64,000 nt of DNA from Clostridium sp. Cult1 (GTDB taxonomy: Bacteria > Bacillota > Clostridia > Tissierellales > Tepidimicrobiaceae): positions 2,322,761-2,386,760 of the forward strand of contig NZ_PPXW01000001.1 of assembly GCF_021655095.1 (NCBI RefSeq), given 5' to 3'. Below are positions 52,057 through 61,562 of this stretch, one piece after another. Each line of letters starts with the position of its first letter. Positions within the stretch are counted from its first letter, which is position 1. The notes under the pieces are model-generated. The model ran no database searches, was not told the origin of the DNA, and was given only the letters and a program-made list of their open reading frames with translations. The translations under genes were made by a program, and so were the position numbers.

Positions 52057-53640
52057 CTAGCTCACCACCTTGTCTAAGGTCTCTCCAGCCATTAGGAGTC
52101 CAAATTGTTCATCAGAGGCATCAGGAGGCAGTATACCTTTCACCTTTCCATCGTATATAATTGCAATTCTATGGGATATTTGACGAAGTTCACCTAGTTC
52201 ACTAGAGGTAATGATAACGGTCATATTTAATTCTTGATTTAATTTTACTAATATATCCAATACCAGCTTTTTAGCACCAATATCTATACCACGAGTAGGT
52301 TCGGATACCAATAGTAAATCAGGTTCTAAGGTTAAGGCTCTAGCAATGCAGACTTTTTGCTGATTTCCTCCACTTAAATATCTAGTATGTTGTTTAGGAC
52401 CTGTGCATCTAATATCCAATTCTTTAATCATTTTTAATGTATGTTCCCTTACAGATTTATTATCGATTAAATTGAAAGGACCTAATTCTTTTAAGAATCT
52501 GTCTTGAATCTCCAAGCTAGAATAAACTATATTAAAATCTATAGGATCGTCTAATAAAAGGCCAACTCCCCGTCTATCTTCTGATAAAAAAGCTATGGAA
52601 GAGTTTAAGCTAGCCCTTGGATCGTTTAAAGGTAGTTCTTTTCCATCTTTAATTATGGTACCAGAAGTATGGAATAATCCCATAATTCCATTAGCTATAC
52701 CAATTTTTCCTTGTCCTGCTAAACCGCCAATTCCTAAAATTTCTCCTTTTCTAATCTGTAAATCTAATCCTTTAACTTTTTCTCCAGGCATATTGACTTC
52801 TAAATCCTTTAACTCCAATATATATTCATCTTTAATCTTTTTTTCTTCATCTTTCCTCCTAATCATTTCTATATTACGGCCTACCATCAATCTAGCTATA
52901 TCAACTATACTAATATTATCGGTCTCTATGGTTTTAACCATCTCCCCATCTCTTAATATGGTGATAGAATCGGTTACCTTTTTTATTTCATCTAACCTAT
53001 GGGATATAAATAATACGGATATACCCATGTCAGAAAGCTTTTTAACCACATCTAAGAATTGAGATGCTTCTGACTCTGCAAGAACTGCTGTAGGCTCATC
53101 TAATATCAATAGTTTTAGGTTTTCCTTATCGATTTCCCTGGCGATTTCAACAAATTGCATATAGCCAACTGGAAGACCAGCTATAGGCAAATACTCATCT
53201 ATACTCATATTCAGCTTATCTAAAACTTGTCTTGAATCTTTAGCCATGGTGTTTAGGTCTAACTTTTCTAATCTTTTTCCAAATATTTTACTCAATAAGG
53301 TAGAGTTAGTTCTTTCTCTATTGAGTTTAATATTTTCTGTAACAGTAAACCCTGGAATTAGCATAAATTCTTGGTGAACCATACCTATACCGGCTTTCAT
53401 AGCATCTTCAGGAGATTTTGGAGAAAAGGGTTTACCATGGATAAAAATATTGCCTTCAAATCCTCCGGTAGAATGGATAACTGGCATTCCAAAGAGTATA
53501 TTCATCAAAGTTGATTTTCCAGCTCCATTTTCTCCTACAAGCCCATGTATTTCTCCTTCTTTAATGGATAGGGAAACATTATTTAAAACCCGATTTTCGC
53601 CATATTGTTTTATAATATTTTCCATATGGAGTAATTCCAT
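52057..53640 (-). CDS. ABC transporter ATP-binding protein with two nucleotide-binding domains
   Basis: This 527-residue double ATPase is of the YufO/RbsA/MglA type. The first domain has Walker A GLVGENGAGKSTLMNILFG and Walker B LLILDEPTAVL with FISHRLDEIKKV. The second has a degenerate Walker A (IGGLAGQGKIGIANGIMGLF, 20 residues), signature YLSGGNQQKVCIARAL and Walker B LLLVSEPTRGIDIG, as normal for this class. It energises the two permeases downstream. A hairpin sits between it and the binding-protein gene upstream. Confidence 0.93.
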   Translation of the reverse strand: MELLHMENIIKQYGENRVLNNVSLSIKEGEIHGLVGENGAGKSTLMNILFGMPVIHSTGGFEGNIFIHGKPFSPKSPEDAMKAGIGMVHQEFMLIPGFTVTENIKLNRERTNSTLLSKIFGKRLEKLDLNTMAKDSRQVLDKLNMSIDEYLPIAGLPVGYMQFVEIAREIDKENLKLLILDEPTAVLAESEASQFLDVVKKLSDMGISVLFISHRLDEIKKVTDSITILRDGEMVKTIETDNISIVDIARLMVGRNIEMIRRKDEEKKIKDEYILELKDLEVNMPGEKVKGLDLQIRKGEILGIGGLAGQGKIGIANGIMGLFHTSGTIIKDGKELPLNDPRASLNSSIAFLSEDRRGVGLLLDDPIDFNIVYSSLEIQDRFLKELGPFNLIDNKSVREHTLKMIKELDIRCTGPKQHTRYLSGGNQQKVCIARALTLEPDLLLVSEPTRGIDIGAKKLVLDILVKLNQELNMTVIITSSELGELRQISHRIAIIYDGKVKGILPPDASDEQFGLLMAGETLDKVVS

Positions 53641-53667
53641 TTAATCCCTCCTTAGTTTAAGAAGAAG

Positions 53668-53687
53668 GAGGTCGTCAAAACGACCTC
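53668..53687 (-). terminator. Attenuator-like hairpin between binding protein and ATPase genes
   Basis: GAGGTCGT-TTTG-ACGACCTC (minus strand) has an 8-bp GC-rich stem but no T-run. In ABC importers such hairpins often let the binding protein be made in excess, by partial termination or by protecting the upstream mRNA. Confidence 0.6.
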
Positions 53688-53692
53688 TCTAT

Positions 53693-54832
53693 TTAAAATA
53701 TTTCCGATCCAGCTACAAACATTAGGAAATTTGGAGTTCCATCAAGTTCACTTACTGGAACATTATCATCCTTAGTAACAACTTTTAATATATCTACCAT
53801 TTTGTTTTTATCAAATTTTTCTATTTCCCCTTTACCATAGGATACAGCATATTCTACAGCAGCTTCTACCATAGCCATATTAGCAGGTACCTTCCAAGTA
53901 GCAAATCTTCCAGAGGCTCCTGATTCTTCAATTTTTGCATGGGTCTGTTCTAGCATATACGTTACATCTCCAGCTTTATCCTCAGGTATTTCAATCCCTA
54001 AAGCACCTGGATATGCATGGTATGGACTTGGACAGCATTGTTCTGGATAGATGGCACCTGTATTTATTACAGATTTTATTAATGGTTCTTGCATTGAGCA
54101 GTTAGTATTGAAGAAGGCAGTATCTTCACCATATTTATCAACTTGTCTTGGAACATCTTCAATCATGAATTGTTGAGCTCCTGGAATACCTGCATCCCCA
54201 GTTGGATCTGGTGCATCTACTTCAACGAATTCTAAACCTAGTTTTTTAGCAGTTTCTTTCATTACATCCCTTCTTTGAGCAAGTAGCTCATAGGACATAT
54301 GCCTTGGAAAGGAATAATGGACAAAGGTCTTTGCACCCATTTCCTTAGCCAATTCAACAATTGTCTCTCCCCGTTTAATATTATCTGTTTCTAAAATAAT
54401 ATCTGCTCTTGGGGCGATGGTTTCAGGGTCTTCATGAGGAACTCCAGCAATGAATACTATATCATCCCTAGTTTCTTTAATCTTGTCGAAGGCTGCAGCA
54501 GTGCCTGGTACGGCTTGGAGAACGATTATAGCCTTAACATCAGGATCAGCAGCTAAACCAGTAATTTGTGCTATTGTAGTTTCCTGTTCTTGAGTAAATT
54601 TATCAGGATAGGTAACATGTTTTATTACATTACTACCATATGTAGCTACTGCATTTTCGGCTGCACGGAATTCCTCTTCCCCTTGGGATACAGTACCGGT
54701 AACTAGTCCAATTTTAAATCCTAAATCTTCACCTCCGCTTTTTCCTCCAGTTGTAGTATCTTCCTTACTACAACCAGCAATAGTTGTAACTAACAAACCG
54801 ATTAAAATAAAAGCCAAAATTCTTTTTCTCAA
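53693..54832 (-). CDS. DUF3798-family substrate-binding lipoprotein
   Basis: The 379-residue protein has a signal peptide with lipobox (VTTIAGCSK, Cys21), so it is an outer-leaflet lipoprotein. The rest is a periplasmic-binding-protein-like fold of the DUF3798 family: FKIGLVTGTVSQGEEEFRAA (20 residues), KAIIVLQAVPGTAAAF, HYSFPRHMSYELLAQRRDVM (20 residues), FFNTNCSMQEPLIKSVINTG (20 residues). The ligand of the family is unknown. It is the first gene of the importer operon. The start is TTG behind GGAGGGAAAATT. Confidence 0.88.
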   Translation of the reverse strand: MRKRILAFILIGLLVTTIAGCSKEDTTTGGKSGGEDLGFKIGLVTGTVSQGEEEFRAAENAVATYGSNVIKHVTYPDKFTQEQETTIAQITGLAADPDVKAIIVLQAVPGTAAAFDKIKETRDDIVFIAGVPHEDPETIAPRADIILETDNIKRGETIVELAKEMGAKTFVHYSFPRHMSYELLAQRRDVMKETAKKLGLEFVEVDAPDPTGDAGIPGAQQFMIEDVPRQVDKYGEDTAFFNTNCSMQEPLIKSVINTGAIYPEQCCPSPYHAYPGALGIEIPEDKAGDVTYMLEQTHAKIEESGASGRFATWKVPANMAMVEAAVEYAVSYGKGEIEKFDKNKMVDILKVVTKDDNVPVSELDGTPNFLMFVAGSEIF

Positions 54833-55019
54833 AATTTTCCCTCCTTTTTACTATTAATCTAATTCTTTAGGCATAATGATGTTTAAAATAATTGTTTATT
54901 AATACTATGCTTTTGTAATTTAAAATATTCTTTTATGGTTTAACAAAAAAGTTATTAAAAGTTGATAAAATGGGTAATTGGTTATTGGACATAATTATAG
55001 GACATAGAAAGGAGAACAA

Positions 55020-55949
55020 ATGGAAAAATTTTTTACTAAAAAACTTAATATACTTATTATATCTTTAATATGTATGGCTTTATGGGGAAGTGCTTTTCCA
55101 GTAGTCAAGATAGGATATGAACTATTTGAAATTGAAACTTCCGATATATTTGGTAAGATCTATTTTGCTGGATTAAGATTTTTTATTGCTTCAATTATGG
55201 TATTTTTATTTCATAGAGTTTTATATAAAGAAAGAGTTTCCATTAGAAAAGATTATATAAAATCCATAATCATATTAGGATTATTGCAAACATCTATACA
55301 GTATTTCTTTTTCTATATTGGAGTGGCAAATACTACAGGAATAAAAAGTGCTATACTTCAGTCAGGAAGTACATTTTTTGTTGTAGTTATGGCTCATTTT
55401 ATTTATCAAGAAGATAGATTGGATTTTAAAAGGGTAATTAGCTTGTTACTTGGGTTTGGTGGAGTAGTGTTTGTTAACTTAGGGAAAGATTTCGATTTAA
55501 CCTTTAAAGTTACTGGAGAAGGATTTTTAATAATCTCTTCTATATTAAGTGCCATTGCTACCATATATGTAAAAACTATGCCAAGGGATATGAGTCCATT
55601 CTTAAGCTCTGGAGGACAAATGTTTACAGGGTCCTTATTGCTATTGTTGATTGGGAAAATAGGTTTAAGAGGGAATAATATTAATTTTAATTTAAGTAGC
55701 GTCACTTTATTATTATATGCTGCTTTTATATCAGCGGCAGCTTTTACTCTTTGGTATATGGTTTTAAAATACAATTCTCCAGGAAAGGTTAGTATATATA
55801 GGCTTTTCATTCCTATATTTGGCTCAATTTTCTCCGCATTATTTGTAAAGGGAGAATATTTTACAGTGAATTTGGCTATAGGATTATTACTGGTGGTATT
55901 AGGTATTGGAATATTAAATATGGATAATAGAAAAGATATTAAATCATAA
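55020..55949 (+). CDS. EamA-family (DMT superfamily) transporter
   Basis: This 309-residue membrane protein has ten predicted membrane segments arranged as two EamA repeats. The first starts with ISLICMALWGSAFPVVKIGY (20 residues), the second with ISSILSAIATIYVKTM. The family exports amino acids, purines or other metabolites. No substrate can be named. It starts with ATG behind GAAAGGAGAACAA and is divergent from the ABC operon. Confidence 0.88.
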   Translation: MEKFFTKKLNILIISLICMALWGSAFPVVKIGYELFEIETSDIFGKIYFAGLRFFIASIMVFLFHRVLYKERVSIRKDYIKSIIILGLLQTSIQYFFFYIGVANTTGIKSAILQSGSTFFVVVMAHFIYQEDRLDFKRVISLLLGFGGVVFVNLGKDFDLTFKVTGEGFLIISSILSAIATIYVKTMPRDMSPFLSSGGQMFTGSLLLLLIGKIGLRGNNINFNLSSVTLLLYAAFISAAAFTLWYMVLKYNSPGKVSIYRLFIPIFGSIFSALFVKGEYFTVNLAIGLLLVVLGIGILNMDNRKDIKS

Positions 55950-56017
55950 AAATAAGGGATGGCTTTTCATCAAGTTTCTGATAAAATTATATTAAATAGA
56001 GATTGGGAGGGATATTA

Positions 56018-57715
56018 TTGTTAAAATTTAAGGATTATGAGTATAAAAGACCGGATATAAAGGCCATTGGGAAAGATTTTGAAGAACTATTAGAAAAGTT
56101 CAATAATGCAGAAACCTTCGAAGAACAGAACGAGATAATGGCTCATATTAACAAAATCAGATCCAAAGTTGAGACAATGGGGAATTTAGTCTACATTCGC
56201 CATTCTATTAATACATTAGATGAATTCTATTCAAAAGAGCAGGATTTTTTAGATGAAAATATGCCCATATATCAAAATATTGTGTCAAAATTCTATGAAG
56301 CCTTAGTAAACTCTAAATTTAGAGATGAATTAGAGAAGGTTTGGGGCAAACAAATTTTTACCTTAGCAGAATTACAATTAAAAACCTTTTCAGAAAAAAT
56401 TATTGAGGATTTAGTTAAGGAGAATAAACTAGTTACCCAATATGATAAGCTTATAGCTTCAGCTAAAATAGAGTTTCAAGGAGAGACTAGGAATTTAAGT
56501 CAAATGATTCCTTTTATGCAATCTAAAGATAGAAAAATAAGAAAAGCCGCTTATGAAGCTTATATTGGATTTTTTACAGAAAATGAATCCCAATTTGATG
56601 AGATATATGATGAAATGGTAAAGGTAAGGACATCTATGGCTAAGAAGCTAGGCTATGAAAACTATGTAGAAATGGGCTATGCTCGTATGTCCAGATCTGA
56701 CTATGATGCAGAGATGGTGGCCAATTATAGAAAACAAGTATATGAAGACTTAGTTCCTCTAGTAGTGGAAATAAAGGATAGACAGAGAAAAAGACTAGGA
56801 TTAGAAGAGCTAAAATATTATGATGAACCTTTAGAGTACTTAACTGGAAATGCAACTCCCAAAGGAGATCCAGATTGGATATTAGAAAATGGTAAGAGAA
56901 TGTATAGAGAATTATCTCCAGAGACTGATGAATTCTTTAGTTTTATGGTAGAGAGGGAGCTTCTTGACTTAGTCAGTAAAAAGGGTAAGATGAGTGGGGG
57001 ATACTGTACTTATATTCCTGATTATAAATCTCCATTTATATTTTCTAATTTCAACGGCACTAGTGGAGACGTAGATGTATTGACCCATGAGGCTGGCCAT
57101 GCATTCCAATCCTATTTAAGTAGAGATTTTCAAGTGCCAGAGTACAATTTCCCTACATTAGAAGCTTGTGAAATCCATTCTATGAGTATGGAGTTTATAA
57201 CTTGGCCTTGGATGGAATTATTTTTTAAGGAAGAAGTGGATAAATATAAGTTTAGTCATTTAAGTGGAGCTGTTAATTTTATTCCTTATGGTGTCACTGT
57301 AGACGAGTTCCAACATTTTGTATATGAGAACCCAGAAGCTACTCCTGAAGAGAGAAAGTCAAAATGGAGAGAGATAGAGAAAAAATACTTACCTTTTAGG
57401 GATTATGAAGATAATGATCTTCTAAATAGGGGAGGATATTGGTTTAGACAGGGCCATATATTTGGGAATCCCTTTTATTATATAGACTATACTTTAGCCC
57501 AAGTATGTGCCTTCCAATTTTGGATTAAGATGAATGAAAATAGGGAAAAAGCTTGGGAAGATTATATAAGACTTTGTAAAGCGGGAGGTAGTAAACCTTT
57601 CTTAGAATTGGTGGAATTAGCCGGATTAAAGAATCCGTTTATAGACGGAACTATTAAGGAAGTAGTAGGACCTATAAAGGAATGGCTAGATTCAGTAGAC
57701 GATAGTAAATTTTAA
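56018..57715 (+). CDS. M3-family oligoendopeptidase (PepF-like)
   Basis: This cytosolic zinc metallopeptidase has about 565 residues. The active site HExxH is H357-E358-A359-G360-H361 in LTHEAGHAFQSYLSRD, with the third ligand Glu in FPTLEACEIHSMSMEFI. The RGGYWFRQGHIFGNPFYYID (20 residues) near the C-terminus is the substrate-binding Tyr/His region of M3 enzymes. It degrades medium-size peptides and complements the S9, PepT and PepD enzymes in this window. TTG 56018, right behind GGGAGGGATATTA, is chosen over an in-frame TTG 15 bases upstream that lies in the ribosome binding site. Confidence 0.92.
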   Translation: MLKFKDYEYKRPDIKAIGKDFEELLEKFNNAETFEEQNEIMAHINKIRSKVETMGNLVYIRHSINTLDEFYSKEQDFLDENMPIYQNIVSKFYEALVNSKFRDELEKVWGKQIFTLAELQLKTFSEKIIEDLVKENKLVTQYDKLIASAKIEFQGETRNLSQMIPFMQSKDRKIRKAAYEAYIGFFTENESQFDEIYDEMVKVRTSMAKKLGYENYVEMGYARMSRSDYDAEMVANYRKQVYEDLVPLVVEIKDRQRKRLGLEELKYYDEPLEYLTGNATPKGDPDWILENGKRMYRELSPETDEFFSFMVERELLDLVSKKGKMSGGYCTYIPDYKSPFIFSNFNGTSGDVDVLTHEAGHAFQSYLSRDFQVPEYNFPTLEACEIHSMSMEFITWPWMELFFKEEVDKYKFSHLSGAVNFIPYGVTVDEFQHFVYENPEATPEERKSKWREIEKKYLPFRDYEDNDLLNRGGYWFRQGHIFGNPFYYIDYTLAQVCAFQFWIKMNENREKAWEDYIRLCKAGGSKPFLELVELAGLKNPFIDGTIKEVVGPIKEWLDSVDDSKF

Positions 57716-57723
57716 ATAATTAG

Positions 57724-57780
57724 CCCTTTCCTTGAGTTGGGATGACATTAGTTTCCTACAAAAGGAAAGGGTTTGTTTTT
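57724..57780. terminator. Terminator of the oligoendopeptidase gene
   Basis: CCCTTTCCTT (57724-57733) pairs with AAGGAAAGGG (57762-57771), followed by TTTGTTTTT. The loop is long, 28 bases. Confidence 0.75.
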
Positions 57781-57785
57781 GATTA

Positions 57786-58682
57786 TTAATTTATAGATTG
57801 GGCTTTAGACAAGGTTTCTTGTATAGAATTTAATCCTTTTAAAAGTTTTTCCAAATGATAATTATAGACCAAATCCATTTCATCTAAATTTTCGCTAGAT
57901 GGAATGAGTATTTCCTTACCAAATATATTTTCCAAAGTATTTTTATTCCCTTCAGTTAATTGGGGAACTTTTTCTATGGCAAAGATGATGGTTAAATGGT
58001 TATAAATAGTTTCAAAGGTATTAAACATCCAGTCATAATTATAACAATCCTCAGTCTTGCATAGATTTAATTTGATATCTTTTTTAAGGAGATTGTAATT
58101 TTTTTCTACATCTGTTAAATAATTTTTTAAATTTTCCAAAGAACTACTTCCATCATGCCATATAATTGATTCTATAATAGCTTTAAATTCTAGATACATA
58201 TTGTGAATGGTTTCTTCCATCTTATCTTCCGCTTTAGGAGGTAAAATAAAATAGTTTATTAAGGTTCCAATGATCAATCCAATTAAAGTGTCTAGAGTTC
58301 TATAAAGGGCATAGCTAAGCCTACTTCCTTCTTCATAATTTAGGATAATAGATAAAAACACTATAGTTGACAGCTGCACTGATTTTTCCCAACCAAATAG
58401 AGTGCAAGCATAGATTATGATCAACACTCCTATTCCTATTGAGAAGACATTCTCAGGAGCAAAATAGGAAAAAAGCAACGCAACTGTACCACCTAATATA
58501 GTTCCGTACATTCTATTTTTCCCCATAGTAAAGGATTCGGATACTGAAGTTTGCATGGCGATTATTGCAGCAATACCTGCAAAAAAAGGACTTTTAAAAT
58601 TAAATCTTTGCGAAATTAATATGGTAAGGGATACTGCTAAGGCAGTTTTGATGGTCCTCATCCCAATCTTTTTCAATTTCAT
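57786..58682 (-). CDS. FUSC/DUF939-like aromatic-acid-exporter family membrane protein
   Basis: The protein has about 298 residues, with the N-terminal 150 made of membrane segments and the C-terminal half cytosolic and helical. The start GMRTIKTALAVSLTILISQR (20 residues), then FFAGIAAIIAMQTSVSESF and GKNRMYGTILGGTVALLFSY (20 residues), are typical of the DUF939/ArAE family. The substrate is unknown. ATG 58682 is behind AAAGGTGATTCAT; a GTG three codons earlier is within the ribosome binding site. Confidence 0.85.
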   Translation of the reverse strand: MKLKKIGMRTIKTALAVSLTILISQRFNFKSPFFAGIAAIIAMQTSVSESFTMGKNRMYGTILGGTVALLFSYFAPENVFSIGIGVLIIIYACTLFGWEKSVQLSTIVFLSIILNYEEGSRLSYALYRTLDTLIGLIIGTLINYFILPPKAEDKMEETIHNMYLEFKAIIESIIWHDGSSSLENLKNYLTDVEKNYNLLKKDIKLNLCKTEDCYNYDWMFNTFETIYNHLTIIFAIEKVPQLTEGNKNTLENIFGKEILIPSSENLDEMDLVYNYHLEKLLKGLNSIQETLSKAQSIN

Positions 58683-58813
58683 ATGAATCACCTTTTTCTA
58701 ATATAGATATTATACCAATCAAAAGCTAGTGGGACAAGCCATTAATATTTTACCCTAAAAATGGCAATAGTAATCTAAATATATTATAATAACAGGGTAA
58801 GGAGTAGATTAAG

Positions 58814-59494
58814 ATGGAAAGCAATAAAAGATATCTAAAGATAGGATTGATACTTGTATTAATATTAATATTTATCTATTTAGTAAAGAATTTAAATATA
58901 TTTGATAAGGACAGCCTATTGAATATTTTATTATCAGAAAAAGAAAGGGATAGATTTGGACTTATTTTTGCTGTATTTATAGGATTATTAATGGTGTTTT
59001 TTGTTCCTTTATCCTGGTTTTCTCCATTAGCTGCATTCTTCTTTGGATTAAAAGGGTTTATCTATATTATAATCGGGGGACTTATGGCTGCTATATTATC
59101 TTTTTTTATAGCAAGAATGTTTAAAGAAGATATTATTAAGATTATAAACAAAATATATTATAGAAAAGAGAGAAAGGTAGATTTAGATGAAGTTTCTACT
59201 CGGATTGAAAAATATGGTTTAAGTTATATTTTTTTTATGAGAAGTATGCCTTTTATCCCCTTTGGTATTGCAAACTATGTATCTGGTATTACTTCTGTTT
59301 CCTTAGGAGATTATATTTTGGGCACTTTTTTAGGTTTAGCACCTAGTCAAGCTATAAATTCCTATTTTTTCGTTAAGGCAATAAATATAGGGCGTAATCC
59401 ATTACAAGTTTTGGTTGCTGGATTAATTAAAGGAATATATGTAGTATTGATTTTCCTATGGCAAAGAAAAAGTAAATTTAATGTTAAAGAATGA
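58814..59494 (+). CDS. TVP38/TMEM64-family membrane protein (DedA-like fold)
   Basis: This 226-residue membrane protein has about five to six segments. The family core is clear: PLSWFSPLAAFFFGLKGFIY (20 residues) and FFMRSMPFIPFGIANYVSGI (20 residues), then LGDYILGTFLGLAPSQAINS (20 residues). These are the two re-entrant-like motifs of the SNARE-associated/VTT domain. Members are thought to act in lipid or undecaprenyl-phosphate transport across the membrane. The gene lies directly before the flagellar cap operon, whose promoter overlaps its last codons. Confidence 0.87.
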   Translation: MESNKRYLKIGLILVLILIFIYLVKNLNIFDKDSLLNILLSEKERDRFGLIFAVFIGLLMVFFVPLSWFSPLAAFFFGLKGFIYIIIGGLMAAILSFFIARMFKEDIIKIINKIYYRKERKVDLDEVSTRIEKYGLSYIFFMRSMPFIPFGIANYVSGITSVSLGDYILGTFLGLAPSQAINSYFFVKAINIGRNPLQVLVAGLIKGIYVVLIFLWQRKSKFNVKE

Positions 59495-59512
59495 ATTAAG
59501 ACTTGTCGATAT
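59485..59512 (+). promoter_or_regulatory. Sigma-D promoter of flaG-fliD-fliS-fliT
   Basis: TAAA, 16 bases, GTCGATAT: one mismatch to the -10 consensus, 32 bases before flaG. The -35 element lies in the end of the preceding membrane protein gene. Confidence 0.7.
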
Positions 59513-59544
59513 AGATTGTAGAATATATTAAGGGGGCCATAAGT

Positions 59545-59910
59545 ATGCAAGTTAAAGGGGTTGCTAATACGATAGATTCTATTAATTATAATGAAGTAAA
59601 TAGAAATGGTTCCAATGTAAGGAAAGTTGGGACAAAGGATATAGCAGTTGATAGAGTAAGACGGCAAAGAGAAGAAAAACGATATACAGAAGAAGAATTA
59701 ATAAAATCTATAGAGTCAGCCAATGAACAATTTGTTGCCTTCGATAGAAGGTTTGAGTTTTCAATCCATGAAAAAACTAAACAGATAATGGTGAAGATTA
59801 TAGATGTAACAACGGATGAAATAATTAGAGAAATACCTCCAGAAAAGATACTGGATTTAGTAGCTGCTATATGGGAAATATCTGGGATAATAGTAGATGA
59901 AAGGGTATAG
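59545..59910 (+). CDS. flaG: FlaG-family flagellar protein
   Basis: The protein has 121 residues. The C-terminal FlaG domain is clear: EQFVAFDRRFEFSIHEKTKQ (20 residues), then IMVKIIDVTTDEIIREIPPE (20 residues) and KILDLVAAIWEISGIIVDER (20 residues). FlaG influences filament length in other bacteria. The N-terminal half is charged and poorly conserved. It starts with ATG behind AAGGGGGCCATAAGT and is followed after 11 bases by fliD. Confidence 0.9.
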   Translation: MQVKGVANTIDSINYNEVNRNGSNVRKVGTKDIAVDRVRRQREEKRYTEEELIKSIESANEQFVAFDRRFEFSIHEKTKQIMVKIIDVTTDEIIREIPPEKILDLVAAIWEISGIIVDERV

Positions 59911-59921
59911 GTGGTGATACT

Positions 59922-61544
59922 ATGTATAATACTATGAGGATAACAGGACTAGCATCAGGGATAGACACTGAAGAGATGATCCAAAACCTGATGAAAGCAG
60001 AAAGGGTAAAAGTGGATAGAGTAGAACAGGACAGGCAGACTGTATTATGGCGTCAGGAAGCGTATAATAGTCTAAACAAAGATTTTGCCAACTTTATTTT
60101 AAATACTAGAAAGATGTTTGGTCTAACTACAGTTAGTAGAACTGGAAGCTTCCTACCTAATTCATATCAAAACTTAAATTGGATTAAAAAGGCTACATCA
60201 TCCAATGAAAGTGTAGCAACAGTATCCAGTACAGGAAAGGCATTAGATGGCACATATAAGGTGAAAGTAACTCAGTTAGCTGAGGGAGTTAGTTTGGCTA
60301 GTGGTGATAAAATTGGTGGTAGCGAGATACTAACAGGGAAAGAAAGTATTTCATTTACTATTAACGGCAAAGTTGTGACTGTTAATAAAACCGGAGATAA
60401 AGATATCACCATGAGTGATGTAGTAAAGGCTATAAACTCAATTGAAGATATAGGAGTTCGAGCTTCTTATGATGCGGGTATCGATAGATTTTTCTTGCAA
60501 ACCACAGGAACAGGGAAAGATGTCAAGATAGAAATAACTGCTGATGATGTAGGAGCAGACTTTATTAATGCATTAAAATTAACTGATGGAGAAAGGGGCA
60601 AGAATGGTAGTAGTATAATAGGAGAAGAGTTCTTGGGTAAAGACGCCGAAATTAGTTTTAATGGTGCAGATAATATATCTTCTTCTACCAACCGCATTAC
60701 CATCAACGGAATCACTATGGACCTTACCGGTATAGGTGATTTCACCATAAACGTAGCCACAGATGTAGATGCAGTATACGAAAAAATAGAACAATTCGTA
60801 AATGAATATAATGAACTGGTTGATAAGACTAATAGATTACTAGGAGAAAAGGTTTATAGGGATTATCAGCCTCTAACATCGGAGCAGAAAAAGGCCATGG
60901 AAAAAGAGGATATTGAACTTTGGGAAGAAAAGGCTAAATCAGGTCTTCTTAGAAATGATGATATTATAGGAAGAACTATGCTTAGTGTAAGACAAGATCT
61001 ATATAAGAAGTCTGATGAATTCGATGGTTCTTTTAAACTTATTACCGAAATAGGCATATCTACAGAAAAATACGCAAGAGGTTCTGCAGGTGGTAAACTG
61101 GTAATAGATGAAGAAAAATTAAAAGAAGCTATAGCCAGGGATCCAGATGGGGTAATGGAGTTTTTATTTAAGGAAAATGTACCAGAGAAAAAAGATGATA
61201 ATGGTAATATAATTCAAGAAGGTGAAATGGGAGGCATTGTCACCAGAGTATATGATAATCTAATGACTGGTATGGAAGAGATAATTAAGAAATCTGGTAC
61301 AGGAGATAATGCAGATCTATATAGAAATGTTAAATCCAATATTTTATTAGAGTTTGTGACTGAATATAGTAGTATTAGTTTATTAGATAAAGATGTATTA
61401 CAATATAGTAGAAGGATAGACGATTTAAACGATATGCTATTTAGAAAAGAGAATAGTTATTATGCAAAGTTTGCTGCAATGGAAAGGGCCATATCTAGGA
61501 TGAATCAACAGAGTATGTGGCTGATGCAGCAGTTTTCGGGATAA
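59922..61544 (+). CDS. fliD: Flagellar filament cap protein FliD (HAP2)
   Basis: This 540-residue FliD is the cap at the filament tip that folds and inserts flagellin. The N-terminal FliD domain has RITGLASGIDTEEMIQNLMK (20 residues) and AERVKVDRVEQDRQTVLWRQ (20 residues). The centre has TYKVKVTQLAEGVS and KVVTVNKTGDKDI. The C-terminal FliD-C domain carries the INRLMQ-type coiled coil, ending in RMNQQSMWLMQQFSG. It is 11 bases behind flaG and 18 before fliS, in the same sigma-D operon. Confidence 0.95.
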   Translation: MYNTMRITGLASGIDTEEMIQNLMKAERVKVDRVEQDRQTVLWRQEAYNSLNKDFANFILNTRKMFGLTTVSRTGSFLPNSYQNLNWIKKATSSNESVATVSSTGKALDGTYKVKVTQLAEGVSLASGDKIGGSEILTGKESISFTINGKVVTVNKTGDKDITMSDVVKAINSIEDIGVRASYDAGIDRFFLQTTGTGKDVKIEITADDVGADFINALKLTDGERGKNGSSIIGEEFLGKDAEISFNGADNISSSTNRITINGITMDLTGIGDFTINVATDVDAVYEKIEQFVNEYNELVDKTNRLLGEKVYRDYQPLTSEQKKAMEKEDIELWEEKAKSGLLRNDDIIGRTMLSVRQDLYKKSDEFDGSFKLITEIGISTEKYARGSAGGKLVIDEEKLKEAIARDPDGVMEFLFKENVPEKKDDNGNIIQEGEMGGIVTRVYDNLMTGMEEIIKKSGTGDNADLYRNVKSNILLEFVTEYSSISLLDKDVLQYSRRIDDLNDMLFRKENSYYAKFAAMERAISRMNQQSMWLMQQFSG

Positions 61545-61562
61545 AATGAAAGGATGGGGAAG

